From Scortum barcoo (taxonomy: Eukaryota > Chordata > Actinopteri > Centrarchiformes > Terapontidae), in assembly GCA_023238725.1 (NCBI GenBank), contig CM041550.1:9998440-10062439 (forward strand): a stretch of 64,000 nt of DNA, written 5' to 3'. The notes under the pieces are model-generated. The model saw nothing but the letters and a program-made list of their open reading frames with translations. It had not been told where the DNA came from and ran no database searches. Shown here one piece after another: positions 1 to 11,479 of this stretch; within the stretch, counting starts at the first letter, position 1; every line of letters begins with the position of its first letter. Both the position numbers and the translations under genes were made by a program.

Positions 1-2900
1 CTATAAGAGTGATTATATTAATAGTGCATGAGTGAACAAAGTAGTAGACGTAGCTACAGCAGGGGTCTAATGTAAGCAGCAGTATCAGCAGTTGTGTTAG
101 TGGTCATAATAGCGAGAGAGCCTCGAGAATGTGGAATGGAGCGGAAATAACAGAACTGAAAATAAAAAAAAAAAAAAGGAAAATTGTAGTTTTAAAAAGT
201 GGAATAGTTTTATTGCATCAAAGTGCGAGTGAGCGGTAGTATCCCCCATGAGCTCAGTTTTCACTATGAGATTTATGTCTGGAAACAGCCACTCGAGATT
301 TGAATCAGCCCAGCCAGAGATACACCACACAAACAAAATAAGCATCAGTAACTGCCTGGCCTATTTCTCCCCTCGTGTGTTTTTATTTTCTGTTTGAAAT
401 ACTACATTTTCACTTTTTTTATTTTATTTTAAAGGTTGGAAGCAAAGAGAATGATGGCCAAGTGAGTTTTTCAAAGGATTAATCTTAGAATCTGAGTAAA
501 GAGCAAACTATAAATTGTCCAGTGGTGGAAAAAGCACCAAATACAAAGAAAAATATTAAAATAGTTCTGCGAGTTAGTTCTCAAAATCCTAGTTAATTAA
601 AACACAAGTATGTTCAGCAAAATGTATTTATAGTATCAAAAGTAAATCCACAGTACTATTATACATTACATTATTAAATTGTTCACTCTATATTGATGTG
701 TAAGTAGTAAGTACTGTGAGCACTGTATTAGCTGGTATCAGTGCAGCTAGTTTTGACTCCTTTATATACAAGGGGGGGTCACAGGATGAATCTCAGGGGT
801 AGTGAGAGAACTGATGAGGCAAAAGAAAAAAAAAAGTTCTGCTTGACAGATTTGTATTAATATCTTTGCTTTTTCTTCTTGAAATATTGCATGGAGGGTA
901 GCAAGCCCAAAAATGGTGGCAGTCACTAGTTTGATCTTGAACAATGTAATGTATTTTAGAAGACGATTGTGTTTTATTAAATGTAAAATATGAATCTGAA
1001 AGGTAGCTGGTAAGTGTAGCTATAAAATACGGAGAGTGGAGTAAAAACGAGTATATTTAAATGATATCTTTTCATCAGTTCATACATGGTCCAATAAGAG
1101 CCAAAAACAAATTTCCACAATCGTTCAACACATATGCACCTTCCACCCGCCTTCACAAAGTGGCACATTCATGTCGCTCACTGACGCTGAATGAAGCCCT
1201 ACCTCAATGTACTATCCGCTAACATCAAAAAAAAAGGTCATATGTTCATTCTAAGAAATGTAATATAAAGTTAGAGAAACAGAAATTGATTGAGATAAGA
1301 AAAAGAAGAAGGAGAAGCGGAAGAAAGGGAAAACTTCAGGCACACCACATATCTCACTTTAAGACACATCTTTTCTATCTTCATCACAGTCTATCTCGCC
1401 GCATAGAGAGCCAGATGCGAAATATCAGTTTTTTTTAATCTATGAGGTTGTTAAATTCCTCTTATACTGGTTTCAGCGGTCTTACTAGTTATCTTGCGGT
1501 TTTCTTTTTGCTACAGTGACCTTGCTGTTTGAATTATCCATCCACAGAGCACTGAGGTGAAATGTTTTCCTGTCTTTAAAGCAAATGAAAGTCTGTTGTC
1601 CTTCATGTCTCTATTCATCGCAGACTATATTGTTAAAACACGGTATATATTTGGTGAGGGGAAGAGATTTAAGAGATTCGGGACTCAATACTCTGTCGCC
1701 ATATCAACGTAACTGACTAGAGTTAACTTTAGTACACCGCGACAAACTTTCTCTGCAAGAAGCCTCGTAAGATGAACTTATGAACTCACTTTTTTTTTAC
1801 GTAAACGCATTTCCTGGATAGTTTAATGGCACATACGTAGATCACTCTTTGCTGCATTCAGTCTCTGTCATTTGTCTCGTCATAGACACATTCACAAATG
1901 TCCTGTGCCAAATGTACAGTGATTGTCACAGGCTGTCACCTGTCCTCCTCCACAAGTGGGAGCAAGTAATTGACCACTGTGCGAGACATCGGTTTGGGTA
2001 GTTGCAGTACTGTAGGCGCTGTTGTAATAATGTAGTTGTTTTAGTAGTTGTGGAGGTGATGGAGGGTTTTGTGGCGGTAAAAAATAATGTTAAAAAAGGA
2101 AGGATAGCGGAAGAACTAGTAAAAGCAGAAGCAGAACTACTACTAGAAGTAGGGTTGAAGTGCAGTGTCATTGGGAGCAGCAGCGGTCGTCACCAAGTTG
2201 AGACAGGAGAGACTGCTGTATCAGTTAGCATTGCACTTTTACAAAACGTGTATTCATCGGAGCCACGAGCAGCCACCCATTATTGTTTCCATGACTGCCG
2301 TTTTTCATGTTCACGTCTTTGTCTTTACTATATTGTTGTGATGTCAAATGGCATTGCTGCAGGTCACACAACTTCTGCTGCAGTTCTTATGGTTTACCCC
2401 TGTGGTTGTATATATGTATAAGAAAAAAAAAAAAAAAAAGGATAACATCAGTTGACCGTGGTTAAGGTCATGTGTGCAGTCTACAGAGCTGCTGGTGTCT
2501 CCAAACATTTATTTTAGACTTCAAATTCATTTCTATAATATCTCACCTTCTTTACGGTGCTTCTCTGGTGCAGACTCTAATCCCTTAAGAGGTTAATGGG
2601 TAGTCTGCTATACTATCAGAAGCCCCCGACACCTCTTAAGATGTTGTTATATAGACGTTTGATTCTAAATCTCCTCTGTGAAACTTCAACCAAAGGACAT
2701 TGATCGGCTCTTGTTAAGTGGCTGAATGGTTCCCCCTGGTGTCTGACAAAAGATTTAAACCTGCTGCAGCAACAGTTGAGCACAAAGTGGATTGTGATTT
2801 TTTTTCTTATAAAACACATGATTACACAGCTATGAAGACATAAAAATAGTCATTTATAATATTTAGAGATACCGGCACTGAAGGTTTTTGCATTCTTGAA
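1..2900. other. AT-rich non-coding DNA
   Basis: No gene is recognisable on either strand. The longest frame (139 codons, plus strand, about 2002-2421) lies in a stretch of GTT/GTA-rich low-complexity sequence. It has no domain, no plausible splice structure and biased residue runs, so I treat it as chance. Short A or T runs occur near 165-180 and 2425-2440. The block could be intergenic, intronic or part of a long UTR; the sequence alone does not decide. Confidence 0.6.
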
Positions 2901-2903
2901 CAT

Positions 2904-2934
2904 CCCCCCACCCTCCCGCCCCTCCGCCCCTCCC
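2904..2934 (-). other. C-rich tract, minus-strand G-quadruplex candidate
   Basis: A run of short C-tracts separated by single A, T or G bases reads on the minus strand as at least four G3+ runs with 1-7-base loops. This matches the standard G-quadruplex pattern. It sits in otherwise AT-rich DNA. Folding is inferred from the pattern, not demonstrated. Confidence 0.55.
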
Positions 2935-3027
2935 GAAGTTCAAGACAGCATGACTCATGAAGCAATCCTGACACTGTTGAAAGACTTCACTTTATTTTCT
3001 TATTTAAGGCAAAACAAGTGCTAAAAG

Positions 3028-3028
3028 T

Positions 3029-3061
<33 letters not shown>

Positions 3062-3084
3062 ATACCCACCCACCCACACACACC
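3028..3084. repeat. Compound (CT)n / (CCCA)n / (CA)n microsatellite
   Basis: About 34 bp of CT dinucleotides with one interruption is followed by short CCCA and CA units. It is a simple tandem repeat, likely length-polymorphic, with no coding role visible. Confidence 0.95.
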
Positions 3085-3539
3085 GCTGACACTGAAAAAG
3101 GCTGTTACATTTTGCACTTTTTTTTCCCTCAACTGCAGCATGAGTTCAAAACAAAATAGTACGTTAACATCCATGCAAAATACTTTCTTTTGATCAACAA
3201 AGGACGGAAACTGATTTTAAACGGCCTTTCGCCAGCCCGAAGTCCAGATGTTGTGTTCTCTCTGCCACCGTGTAGTAAAAAAAGGGTGCTTTTTTTCAGG
3301 TTTCAGGTTTTTCCTTCCAATTCTTTAATTGGATTCTCTAAAGTCTGACAGCTCTGTAGTTATCAGCATGTTGAATTCCTCTGAAAAACCATCTGAGCTT
3401 TTATATATAGCAATGGAGAGATGATATGTTACTTGTTTGGTACCGGGAAAAGGAATTGGATGACATTCACGAGTGACTAAACCACACAGTCCCTCAATGC
3501 GAGCAGAAAACACTCTCCACTCTCCCTAAAACTCAATTA

Positions 3540-5480
3540 AAAGGACTTTCGAGTACGTATATAACAATAGTGAAATACACATTTGACTCAAACCAACAGA
3601 TAATGCGAGTATTTAATTTTTTTTTTCAGCATTGCCCCATTTTCATTTTGTTGCAAGTGTTGTAGTCATCATGAATTCACCTTACACTGGTATATGTCAA
3701 ATCATTCATTTCAATTTGATACAAATCAGACCAGAAAAAGATATTTTAACAATTTTTTAATGAAAAATAGTACAACAAATAGTTTGGTACAGTCACTGAG
3801 AGGAAAGTTGAAGCCTGCTTTTCCAACAATCCAAACAGAAACCAACATAAGAAGATATTGTTTTGCAGCATGGACTTAACTTCATGTCTACTTTTTTACT
3901 CATAAGTTAACAGAGATCGCACCCTGCCTTGGTTCTAAAATGTGAGTGTGGTGGTGGTTAATGCGCGCCACAGCTCATATCATATTATCACTTTGTTTTC
4001 ATGTGTTGGGCTAGAAAAGATAACATAGACAGACCCAGACTGGAAAATGTCTAGCGTGGTCTAGAATAGATAAAGATATATGAAGCAGAGTGTTTGGCTC
4101 CTTTCCCACAATCATTTTTCAGTTTCACACACATGAGCAAACACTAATAGCTGCCTCCAGACCCTTTCACCTCAAAATGAGCCTATTGCCTTCACACCCA
4201 CAGGTTTTGCTATTGCATGACTGTGGTAACTTGTCATTATCCTCATATATATACAACTGCAAAAAATGCTGTTTTTTTATTTTTGTCTTAAGCATGCAAG
4301 ATGGCAAAGCATTTAGAGGGTGTGTTGATTTAGCCACAATACTAAAACTGCACAGTTGGTTCCAGTAATGCAAAATAAAGCTTAACAGAAACTGAGAAAC
4401 ATGGTGTATTTTGTTGAGAGAAAATTCAGTTTCACACACAGCATACAGTCTATACAATGTGCAAGTTGAGATAAGGCTGTGAAATGCTCTATTTGTCAAA
4501 TATCAAACAACAATTGCCAAACTAGTTCATTGTACCACATCAGTAAATAACATACAGCACAAAATGCAGTATATACATTAGGATAACTGATTTGTTGTTA
4601 GATTTATTACATTAAAAAACTTCAATACCCAACTTCACTGCCAGAAATATATGTATGTAAAAAAACATTATCAAGGCAAAACAGAACCATTAAACATAAA
4701 AAGCATCACCTATAATATGAAAAAAAGCAAAGGCAGTAAATATACAATAAAATGCAACTCATAAAAGGGGTGAAATATCATATAAATAATGGCAAAAGAG
4801 GTCAAATCGGCCCATAGAAGAGAATCGTTAGTTATGTGATATCCTGGTTGAGGCTGACAGAGGGCACTGGTGGTCTATCAAATAATCCACGCAGAAGGCC
4901 ATTTAACTGTGCAGAATTTGCAAAGACTTGAAATGCACTTAAAAAGCTGAAATATGAAGAATTCAACATGCGGTGCAGGCACGTTAAACCTCCTCAGTTG
5001 ATTTTGGAATACAGAACAACAAAAAGGTGACTTTATTTAGGCCTGCAGCACTAGTGGAGGATCTGAACACCACAGTTAACATTCTGTCTCCTGTCAAGCC
5101 TGTGGTACATTTTTACTTTTTTTTTTTTTTTTTTTTTTTTCCAAAAGAAATATGTGCCAAAATTTGAAGATGGTTTAAGAAACATTAAAGTGACCTTAGT
5201 TCAAAGTCTCATATCTCAAACTAGACGATGATCTTTTTGACGGGAAAGCACCCAGCATGTTTGCACCGTGCATGTGCTCCAAATCAGGTCATTAAAAAGA
5301 GAAATCAGCACTGATACAATCAAAGCGTTCAAACCCCACATTTTTAAGCTGCGTGTGGGCGTGCTGTGGTGGCAATCGTGATGAGGGGGGTGTTTGCTCA
5401 TGTGTGCGCGTGTGTGAGTATGTGTGTAGGTGAAGGGTGGGTGTTTATTTAAGCTGCCCATACGTAACATTTCATGCTTT
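3540..5480 (-). other. AT-rich block with UTR-like appearance on the minus strand
   Basis: No coding frame is credible here. Read on the minus strand, the sequence has the texture of a vertebrate 3' UTR: T/A-rich, high complexity, with AATAAA-type hexamers (for example near 4600 and 4745). The minus strand at higher coordinates shows no coding exon that could feed it, so an untranslated exon is only a possibility. Intergenic DNA explains it equally well. The 92- and 110-codon frames at 4090-4499 overlap on opposite strands and look like chance. Confidence 0.2.
5117..5140. repeat. Poly(T) run, 24 bases
   Basis: Uninterrupted T24 on the plus strand. It could be a simple homopolymer or the A-tail of a minus-strand retroposed copy. 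No recognisable retroposon body adjoins it. Confidence 0.9.
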
Positions 5481-6290
5481 TGAGTGCTAAAAATTGCAAC
5501 CAGTGATATTGTTGCTGATCAAGGCTGGCCACTGCCCTGTTTGTTCAATGACTGCTGGGAATTTCTTAACAAGCAAAACGGTGAAAACAGAGCCGTTTCA
5601 CCGTGATTGCTCTAATCACCCAGGCCTCCTGAACTACCCACTGTGCTCTGTGTGCTTAGCTTTGCATGAACACTGGTGCAGCATTTCAAAGGAGGGGAGA
5701 GCTTTAAATGCATTAAAAAGGTAAATAACACTCGTGCAGGGTCAGCATAATATTTTGACAGGTAAGCAAACCCATGTGGTACCTAATCATGCACATATGG
5801 TTTTACTGGAAACATTAATGCAACAGTGCTAAATTAGGTGGCTGTTTTGCAAATATCCAGCACTAATTGCTCCTTTTCTCACTTTTTTGTAAGTTCACAC
5901 GTAAATGAAACTTTGAATATGAGGCATGCTGACTTGTATTACTAATTCTTATGCCATGGCACCACCTCACATGAGGTATTTTGTATTCAGTGATGCAGGT
6001 GTGGATATTTTGTCACTCTTTGTTACGTCTGGGTAGATGTACTGAACATCAGAAACTGTACTCCTGAGGAAAAACATCAGCACTGTATTCATTTTATCCA
6101 CCTGAAGAAATGCAATATAATATTATAATATAAGATTTATTTAAAATTATGTTTTTGTCAGTGTGTGATTACCTGAGACAAAGAATCAATGCAATCCCAT
6201 TGTTTCCTTTATCTTACAATTGGTTCTTCTTATCTACACAAGGAGCTGGTTCTCATCCATGGAGGCTGCCAGGTCGCATCGTGTGTTTGA
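5480..6290. other. Unique non-coding DNA
   Basis: I see no gene, recognised repeat or RNA. The 76-codon frame at 5494-5724 has no recognisable domain and is probably chance. The block ends where the LINE 3' end begins. Confidence 0.5.
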
Positions 6291-6321
6291 ACAGTTTTAA
6301 CTCTGACTAGACTAGACTAGA

Positions 6322-6513
6322 GTGCTGCGCTCCCAAAACACAGGCTTACTTGTAGTTCCCAGGGTTTCCAGAAGTAATCTAGGGGGCAGAGCCTTCAGCT
6401 ATCAGGCCCCTGTTCTCTGGAACCAGCTCCCAGTCTGGGTCCGAGAGGCAGACACAGTGTCAGTGTTTAAGAATAGACCTAAAACCTTCCTTTTTGATAA
6501 AGCTTATAGTTAG
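6322..6513 (+). pseudogene. C-terminal fragment of LINE ORF2 (L2/CR1-like)
   Basis: A 63-codon open frame ends in a natural-looking stop. It contains the peptide pattern typical of the C-terminus of L2/CR1-group ORF2 proteins: an LLVVPR-like block near residues 9-14, then R-A-F-S-Y-x-A-P-x-L-W-N-x-L-P near residues 28-42, then F-K-x-R-x-K-T-F-L-F near residues 50-59. This segment lies downstream of the reverse-transcriptase domain in those families. The ATG is incidental: the true frame would have entered from upstream sequence that is absent here. It is non-functional as a protein. Confidence 0.8.
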
Positions 6514-6690
6514 GGTGGGCACAGGCTCGCCCTTAGTTATGCTGCTATAGGCTTAGACTGTCGGGGGGCTCCCATGATGCATCGGGCACCTCTCCCTCTT
6601 CCTCTGTCTCTGCTTCCTCTTTCTCTGCTTCCTCTTCCTTTGCTTCCTCTACTCTTATTATGGTAGTAGTGCAAACTGGAAGTCACCTTA

Positions 6691-6793
6691 TAAACTGGTT
6701 AAAGTGGACTAAAGTGGCTAAAGTGGTTAAACTGGTTAAAGGAGTTAAAGTGGTTAAATTGGTTAAATTGGTTAAAGTGTCAAAGCGGTTAAT
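6691..6793 (+). repeat. Degenerate (GGTTAAAnT)n minisatellite within the LINE 3' UTR
   Basis: About ten 9-12-bp units built on GGTTAAA followed by GT, CT or TT run in tandem with substitutions. The tract lies wholly within the LINE 3' UTR. It either belongs to this subfamily or expanded after insertion; comparison with other copies would tell. Confidence 0.8.
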
Positions 6794-7369
6794 GTGAATA
6801 CTCTTATGTCCTGTAAAGTGCATGTTACTGCCGGAGCCCCTGGTCCTCTTTGTTCTCTCCAGTCTTGCAGGTTCCTCACTGATTCTGGTTGTGGTCCATC
6901 TGTCTGAGGTTCACCGGCCTGGTGGGGACATGATCTGTGTCTGTGTTGTGGAGAGAAGGTCGAGTGTGGCCCAGAGCTCCATATGAGAGATGCACCTGGA
7001 CTCACTGAACTCATTTCCATTACTTGTGATACCTCATAACGTGGACTAAACCCATGAACTCAGTATGTATAATTCCCTATATGATTGATGATGATGTTCT
7101 CTGTACATGTGGCATCTATTGCACTGTCTGTCTGTCCCAGAGGGAGAGGGATCCCTCATCTGTGGCTCTTCCTCAGGTTTCTTCTTTTTCCCATAAAGGG
7201 TTTTTTGAAGTTTTTCCTGACCGGTTCGGTTCGAGGGTCTAAGGACAGAGGGTGTCACAACTGTACATGATTGTAAAGCCCTCCGAGGCAAACGATGTTT
7301 GTGATTTTGGGCTCTAAATAAATAAATTTTAAATTTTGATTTGAAATTTGAAGTGGCAGACACCGTAGG

Positions 7370-7732
7370 TGGCTGTGAGGAGAGGGATATTCAGTTAGCT
7401 GCAATGTGCTATCTCACCACTAGATGCCACTACATTTGAAACATTGTTACGAGATGAAACCTCTGGTCTTATCTTATCTCTTATTCAAAAATGTTAATCT
7501 CATGATGGAACTAGGTGAAGGTCAGTATTTTATAACTTATTACAGTGCATCCTCAAAGGTACATCAACGTGTGCCCAGTTTCATGGAAAATCATCCAACA
7601 GTGGTCGAAACAGGAGAGACTATCGAGGAAAGATCCGGAGATCACCAGACTCTTTAGAAATAATCAATCTATCCCATGGTTGTGGAGATATTGCAGTGTG
7701 GACCTAAGTGACGGACTGACAAACCCACTGTC
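7370..7732 (+). repeat. Teleost interspersed repeat, left part, interrupted by an LTR
   Basis: The first part (about 7370-7430) contains a CTCACCACTAGATGCCACTA word seen widely in fish repeats. From about 7545 it resembles a common teleost repeat family with words such as GGGGATCACCA, TTTCATGG and GAGATATT. The repeat breaks at 7732 and resumes after the LTR at 8454. Related diverged copies occur in this window near 11.5, 21.3, 32.6 and 53.6 kb. It has no coding capacity. Confidence 0.6.
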
Positions 7733-8453
7733 TGTTAGGGTCCCTGCCTGTCTCCTCTGTGTTTGTTCCCCTTCTCTCCCGTTTGTGTGCATTTGTCTCC
7801 CTCTGTCTGTGTCTGTCTGTCATGTCCGTCTGTTGCCGAGGGAGACGAGGTGGTTACCTCAGGAGGTGGTTACCTCATCACCACACCTGGCCTGATCACC
7901 GCACCTGAGAGTCATCCTGCAATCAACCATCCACTCTGCAGCAGTACTTAAACAGTGGCTCATTCTGCCATTTTCTGTCAGATTGTTCACTTACTCTATT
8001 TGGTACTTTGTGGCCTTTTGTGTGAGTTTTTGCATGGCTCTAACTATTTTTCTCTGTCTCCAGACTCCTGGTTTCTTCTTGTCTTCCTAACTGGTTCCCC
8101 TTGTCTTCCTCCTGGTTTTGTTTCCCCTTTCTCAGTCCTGTCTACACCGCTTCAGCTCAGCTTGGTGGTCAGCTCTGCCACCTCCACACCAGCTCCTCAC
8201 CACGTTCTGCCAGTCTGCCTGCTCTGCCCCTGCTCTGCCTAAGTCACACGCCGACCTGCCTCGACCATCAGCTAACCGCCAGAGCCACCACGGTGGTAAT
8301 CAGGCCCCTGCTTCTGAGAATACCAACTGTATACAAACCTGCCTTAAACAATATTAAAGACTGTGTGCTTCTACAACTCATCTGTTGTCAGGTGTGGTCT
8401 GAGTCTGCATCTTGGGGTCCTAGCTTAGCCCAGCCTTGCCTGCAATCGTAACA
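7733..8453 (+). mobile_element. Solo LTR-like insertion nested in a fish repeat
   Basis: The element begins TGTTA and ends TAACA, the TG...CA form of retrotransposon LTRs. It is flanked by CTGTC on the left and CTGAC on the right, a 5-bp target duplication with one mismatch. Removing it rejoins the two parts of a known fish repeat (7545-7732 and 8454-8505), which fixes the boundaries independently. It is CT-rich, has ATTAAA near 8354 and a CTGCATCTTGGGGTCC-like word near the 3' end, also seen in related form in the 51.9 kb element. No internal gag/pol region is present, so it is probably a recombination-derived solo LTR. Superfamily (Gypsy or BEL) is not determined. Confidence 0.65.
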
Positions 8454-8505
8454 CTGACATTGTCTGACATAGAGCAACACCGCTGACATGGCTAAAAACA
8501 AAAGG
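8454..8505 (+). repeat. Teleost interspersed repeat, right part after LTR
   Basis: The words ATTGTCTGACATAGAGC and ACCGCTGACATGGCTAAAAA continue the repeat that stops at 7732. Comparable words end the copy near 21.58 kb (CCCTAGAGCC, then GTGTGGCTACAAAC). This piece is what makes the LTR nesting visible. Confidence 0.55.
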
Positions 8506-9936
8506 TTGTGAAGAAAAGTTTGCAAGAGTTGCAATTTCCCATGCCTACCACTATGCTGCATCTTAGTGATAATGTAGCATCTGTAAAATCTCAAACTTTT
8601 TGTATTTCTGTCTGATTCCTCCATTTTGTCCAAATAGAGAAACTTCTTAACTGGCAAGACAATTTTATTCATAGCAAAAAAAATTTCACTTTAGTTTGAG
8701 CAGACAGCAGGATTCTGGCAAAAAGGTGTTTTTATCCCCACCATCCACTCTTCTGATACCTTTCCCTGTGTAGAGTCCCCAACGGCAATAACAATGAATG
8801 TAGTTCGTCATATATATGTTCCGTAATGATAAATGCTTGGGCAGAAGGTGCTTCTGCTGCAGACAATCACTGAGTCCTCAGTAAGGGCTTAGTCCCAGTA
8901 GCAACACCTGCATGGGTGACTGACTAACTGCCTCCAGTCACAGACAGCCACTCTACCCCATATAACACCAACACATCTTAAAGCCCTGCCAGGCTTTTTA
9001 CTGAATCTATTAACTCAAAACAAGAGGTCGATATACAGTAGAGTGCTCAACAGACCGCTGCAGTACAATAACAACTCGGTTACATCTGTTATTTTAGCAA
9101 CACAGGACACACTGTAACACAGGGACTGGTTGTGATTTATGTTTATATTACATCTGATTCAACTGGAATTCAATTCCAGGTCAGCTTTTTCAGCCTCTCT
9201 ATGAATGGATTCATTTTCCCATGCATCCACCATGCCAATGGAAGCAACCCCAAAAGTCATTTTGATCAATATGAATATTGCACATAAAAGCCTGTTCAAT
9301 TAACTTTAGACATCTTTATACGTCCCTGTTCACAGAAAAGCAGGGTGGTTATTTATGCTGCTGTGCATGTGTGCATAAACCATCCTGCTAATACGTAAAT
9401 GTTCAGGGTCCTCACTGGGATTGTGGTGGAGAAATTTCTGCATTCAGCTGAAGTTACTGAGAAAATATTTGCTACATTGGTTTCCTCTGAATGTAACCTC
9501 TAACCTTTATTATTTTAATGCAACTTTATTCCAAAACATGTAATATTAAAAATCTATTCAGAAATCCATGCAGATTACCTCAAGAGGGGAATGTAACACA
9601 CAGATTCAGACGGATCTTCACAGAATTATTTTCACATTTGTACCGCACTTGTCCGTCTCCTGCAACTTCTACAATAAAAAATCTGGTTGGTCTTTGACGC
9701 TCGTGCAGCGCTCTTTGATTTATTTTTCATTGAGTGCAATTCATTTTAAAGTTGGATGCAGACAAAGTAAGGTCAATAGACTGTTTAATTTATTCTGACC
9801 GTGTCTGTACACCCTGAGCTGTGAAATTGCAGAACAGCAGCCGAAGCAGCACAGAGACTTTGAAAACATTCAGAGAGCACATCTGCCTGCGGAGCTTACC
9901 GGCACCACTCTTGCCACCTTCATTTATGCTGTTTGC
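8506..9936. other. Unique non-coding DNA
   Basis: No coding frame, recognised repeat or RNA gene was seen. Frames of 76-94 codons have no domain features and are interpreted as chance. Confidence 0.55.
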
Positions 9937-9959
9937 TGTTGTTGTTGTTGTTGTTGTTG

Positions 9960-9998
<39 letters not shown>
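9937..9998. repeat. Compound (TGT)n(TG)n microsatellite
   Basis: About eight TGT units pass directly into about 19 TG units (9961-9998). A complementary (AC)n tract lies 53 bp downstream, so the two form an inverted pair. Confidence 0.97.
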
Positions 9999-9999
<1 letters not shown>

Positions 10000-10051
10000 A
10001 TTTGGGTTCCATGTGTGGGTTTTGAAAAAGAGCTCCTCGTTGACCACACTG

Positions 10052-10080
<29 letters not shown>
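10052..10080. repeat. (AC)n microsatellite, inverted partner of the upstream (TG)n
   Basis: Twenty-nine bases of perfect AC dinucleotides. It is complementary to the TG tract ending at 9998, with a 53-bp spacer, giving potential for a long hairpin or Z-DNA pair. Confidence 0.97.
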
Positions 10081-10084
<4 letters not shown>

Positions 10085-10199
10085 TCAGTCAGTCATCCTT
10101 GACCTTGTGGAAAAATGCTTTACAGATTAAAGAAAGGGGGTTTGAAGGCATGACACATCACCTGACTCTGTACTACATCAGACTCCAATCACACATGGC

Positions 10200-11240
10200 C
10201 TCGTAGTACCGCCCCAATAATTCTCTGGATTTGTTATGGCTTTTTTGATGCTCACTGTTTACCCAGGATTTATAATCGTGCCCCACAAGGGCTTGGCAGC
10301 CCCAGCTAGAGGCTTAGATGGCAAACAAACCCGAATTACCATGCAGAGGCAGAAGTTGGCAGACAGTTCATCACGGCCAAGGTCAAGAAGCTCTCCAATC
10401 TTTAAAAAACACAAAGATGCGTGTCTACCCCCCCTTGTCATGACCACTCTCAGAGCAGTCTTTTTTTTTTTGTTTGCGGACGGGGGCCTTGGAGACCAGC
10501 CGCGGCGGAGTATCCCATCACCTCTTTGTCAGGCCGGCTCCAGCAGTGTTCATTACTTTGTCCCAGATTGATCTGCGCCCTGAGATGACAGTATGACCAT
10601 TTCATTTCTGTTGATCACTGCTTTTCCACCTCAGAGAGCATGAGCTGTAATGGCCCTCCAGCAGCATGGCACTCCACTATTACCTTCCACTGTGTCAGAG
10701 TTCTGCAGACACAGTGCTGCACTCTCCGTCACACTGATAGGAGAGGACTTCGACTTGAGGCCAATTAATGGCTGCACATTGTGAACATATGAATTCAAGG
10801 TTTTGTGTTACGAAACAAAACGCGGATCCAAAGATCGTATTAGAATCTCACAATGGGCCTTTATTCCCCTTTAGACTGAAAAATAATGCACCAAAATACG
10901 GCGCGTCGACAAAGAGACATTTTCACCCTGTTTGACACAATTCAGCTCCGACAATGTTATCGGATTTGGGTCACAGTGACAGGGAAATGCATTTCAAGAG
11001 GTCTGCGAGAAAATCTCAAGCACAAGTCAGCTGCGGCAGCTCAAGGGCACAGGATGAGCGATGTCATTACACTGGCATTGTGAATCTGATTGGTCACAGC
11101 TCATATGTGGCAAAATGACCTCAGAGTGCTCCGCTGGTTTGCAGTGGGGCTAAATGAGATCAGTGAATTCTTTAAATCGGGGGAATTACCATGGGGATAT
11201 CATACTGTTGTTGCGTAAAGGCATTACGGAACATTACTGA
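10200..11240. promoter_or_regulatory. Candidate regulatory blocks (high-complexity, repeat-free)
   Basis: Two adjoining stretches (about 10.2-10.78 and 10.88-11.24 kb) are free of recognised repeats and richer in GC and CpG than their surroundings (for example near 10.49-10.52 kb). They hold many homeobox, E-box and CCAAT-like words. The frames through them (111, 62 and 65 codons) show no domain. The texture resembles conserved non-coding elements seen around vertebrate developmental genes. That is inference from composition only. Confidence 0.25.
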
Positions 11241-11479
11241 CAGCGCATGTTTTATGGACTGTAGATACTGGGTTTGTTTACTGGGTGCAGTGGTTGAAGA
11301 AACCAGCTCTTGGTTCACCTCTGTATTAGTGATGACTATGAGCTCAACCATGTGTCTGAGCCATTATTAACAGGATACAGCATGCACAGTTTTCATACTT
11401 CAGCTGATTATTAGTATTCTCAATGTCTTTGCAAAAGTTAAAGTAGAGTCTACAGCCACGCTAGGAGTAGGCTGTACTG

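Larger units (their letters stand above)
6300..7345 (+). mobile_element. 5'-truncated L2/Maui-like LINE, 3' end
   Basis: The element carries the last part of a LINE ORF2 followed by about 830 bp of 3' UTR. The UTR ends in the teleost LINE signature: a stretch around 7230-7320 reading as an AGGACAGAGG word, then TGTAAAGCCCTC, then a GGGCT-TAAATAAATAAA tail. The 5' part of ORF2, including endonuclease and most of the reverse transcriptase, is missing, as expected from incomplete reverse transcription. Assignment to the L2/Maui group rests on resemblance of the C-terminal peptide and tail to teleost L2-type elements recalled from experience; no search was run. The copy is immobile. Confidence 0.8.

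Noticed and set aside
2002..2421. 139-codon plus-strand frame
   Set aside because: Driven by GTT/GTA-rich low-complexity sequence; no domain; a minus-strand frame overlaps it; ends beside a poly(A) run.
7205..7240. GGTTCGGTTCGAGG word resembling a tRNA T-arm
   Set aside because: It is part of the LINE 3' UTR; no acceptor stem or D-arm can be drawn around it.
7545..8451. 95-116-codon Ser/Pro/Leu-rich plus-strand frames
   Set aside because: They lie in the CT-rich solo LTR and the adjoining repeat; codon texture is compositional and frames cross the element boundary.
9790..10206. Frames with long Cys-Val, Thr-His or Val runs on both strands
   Set aside because: Direct translation of the TG/AC/GTT microsatellites.
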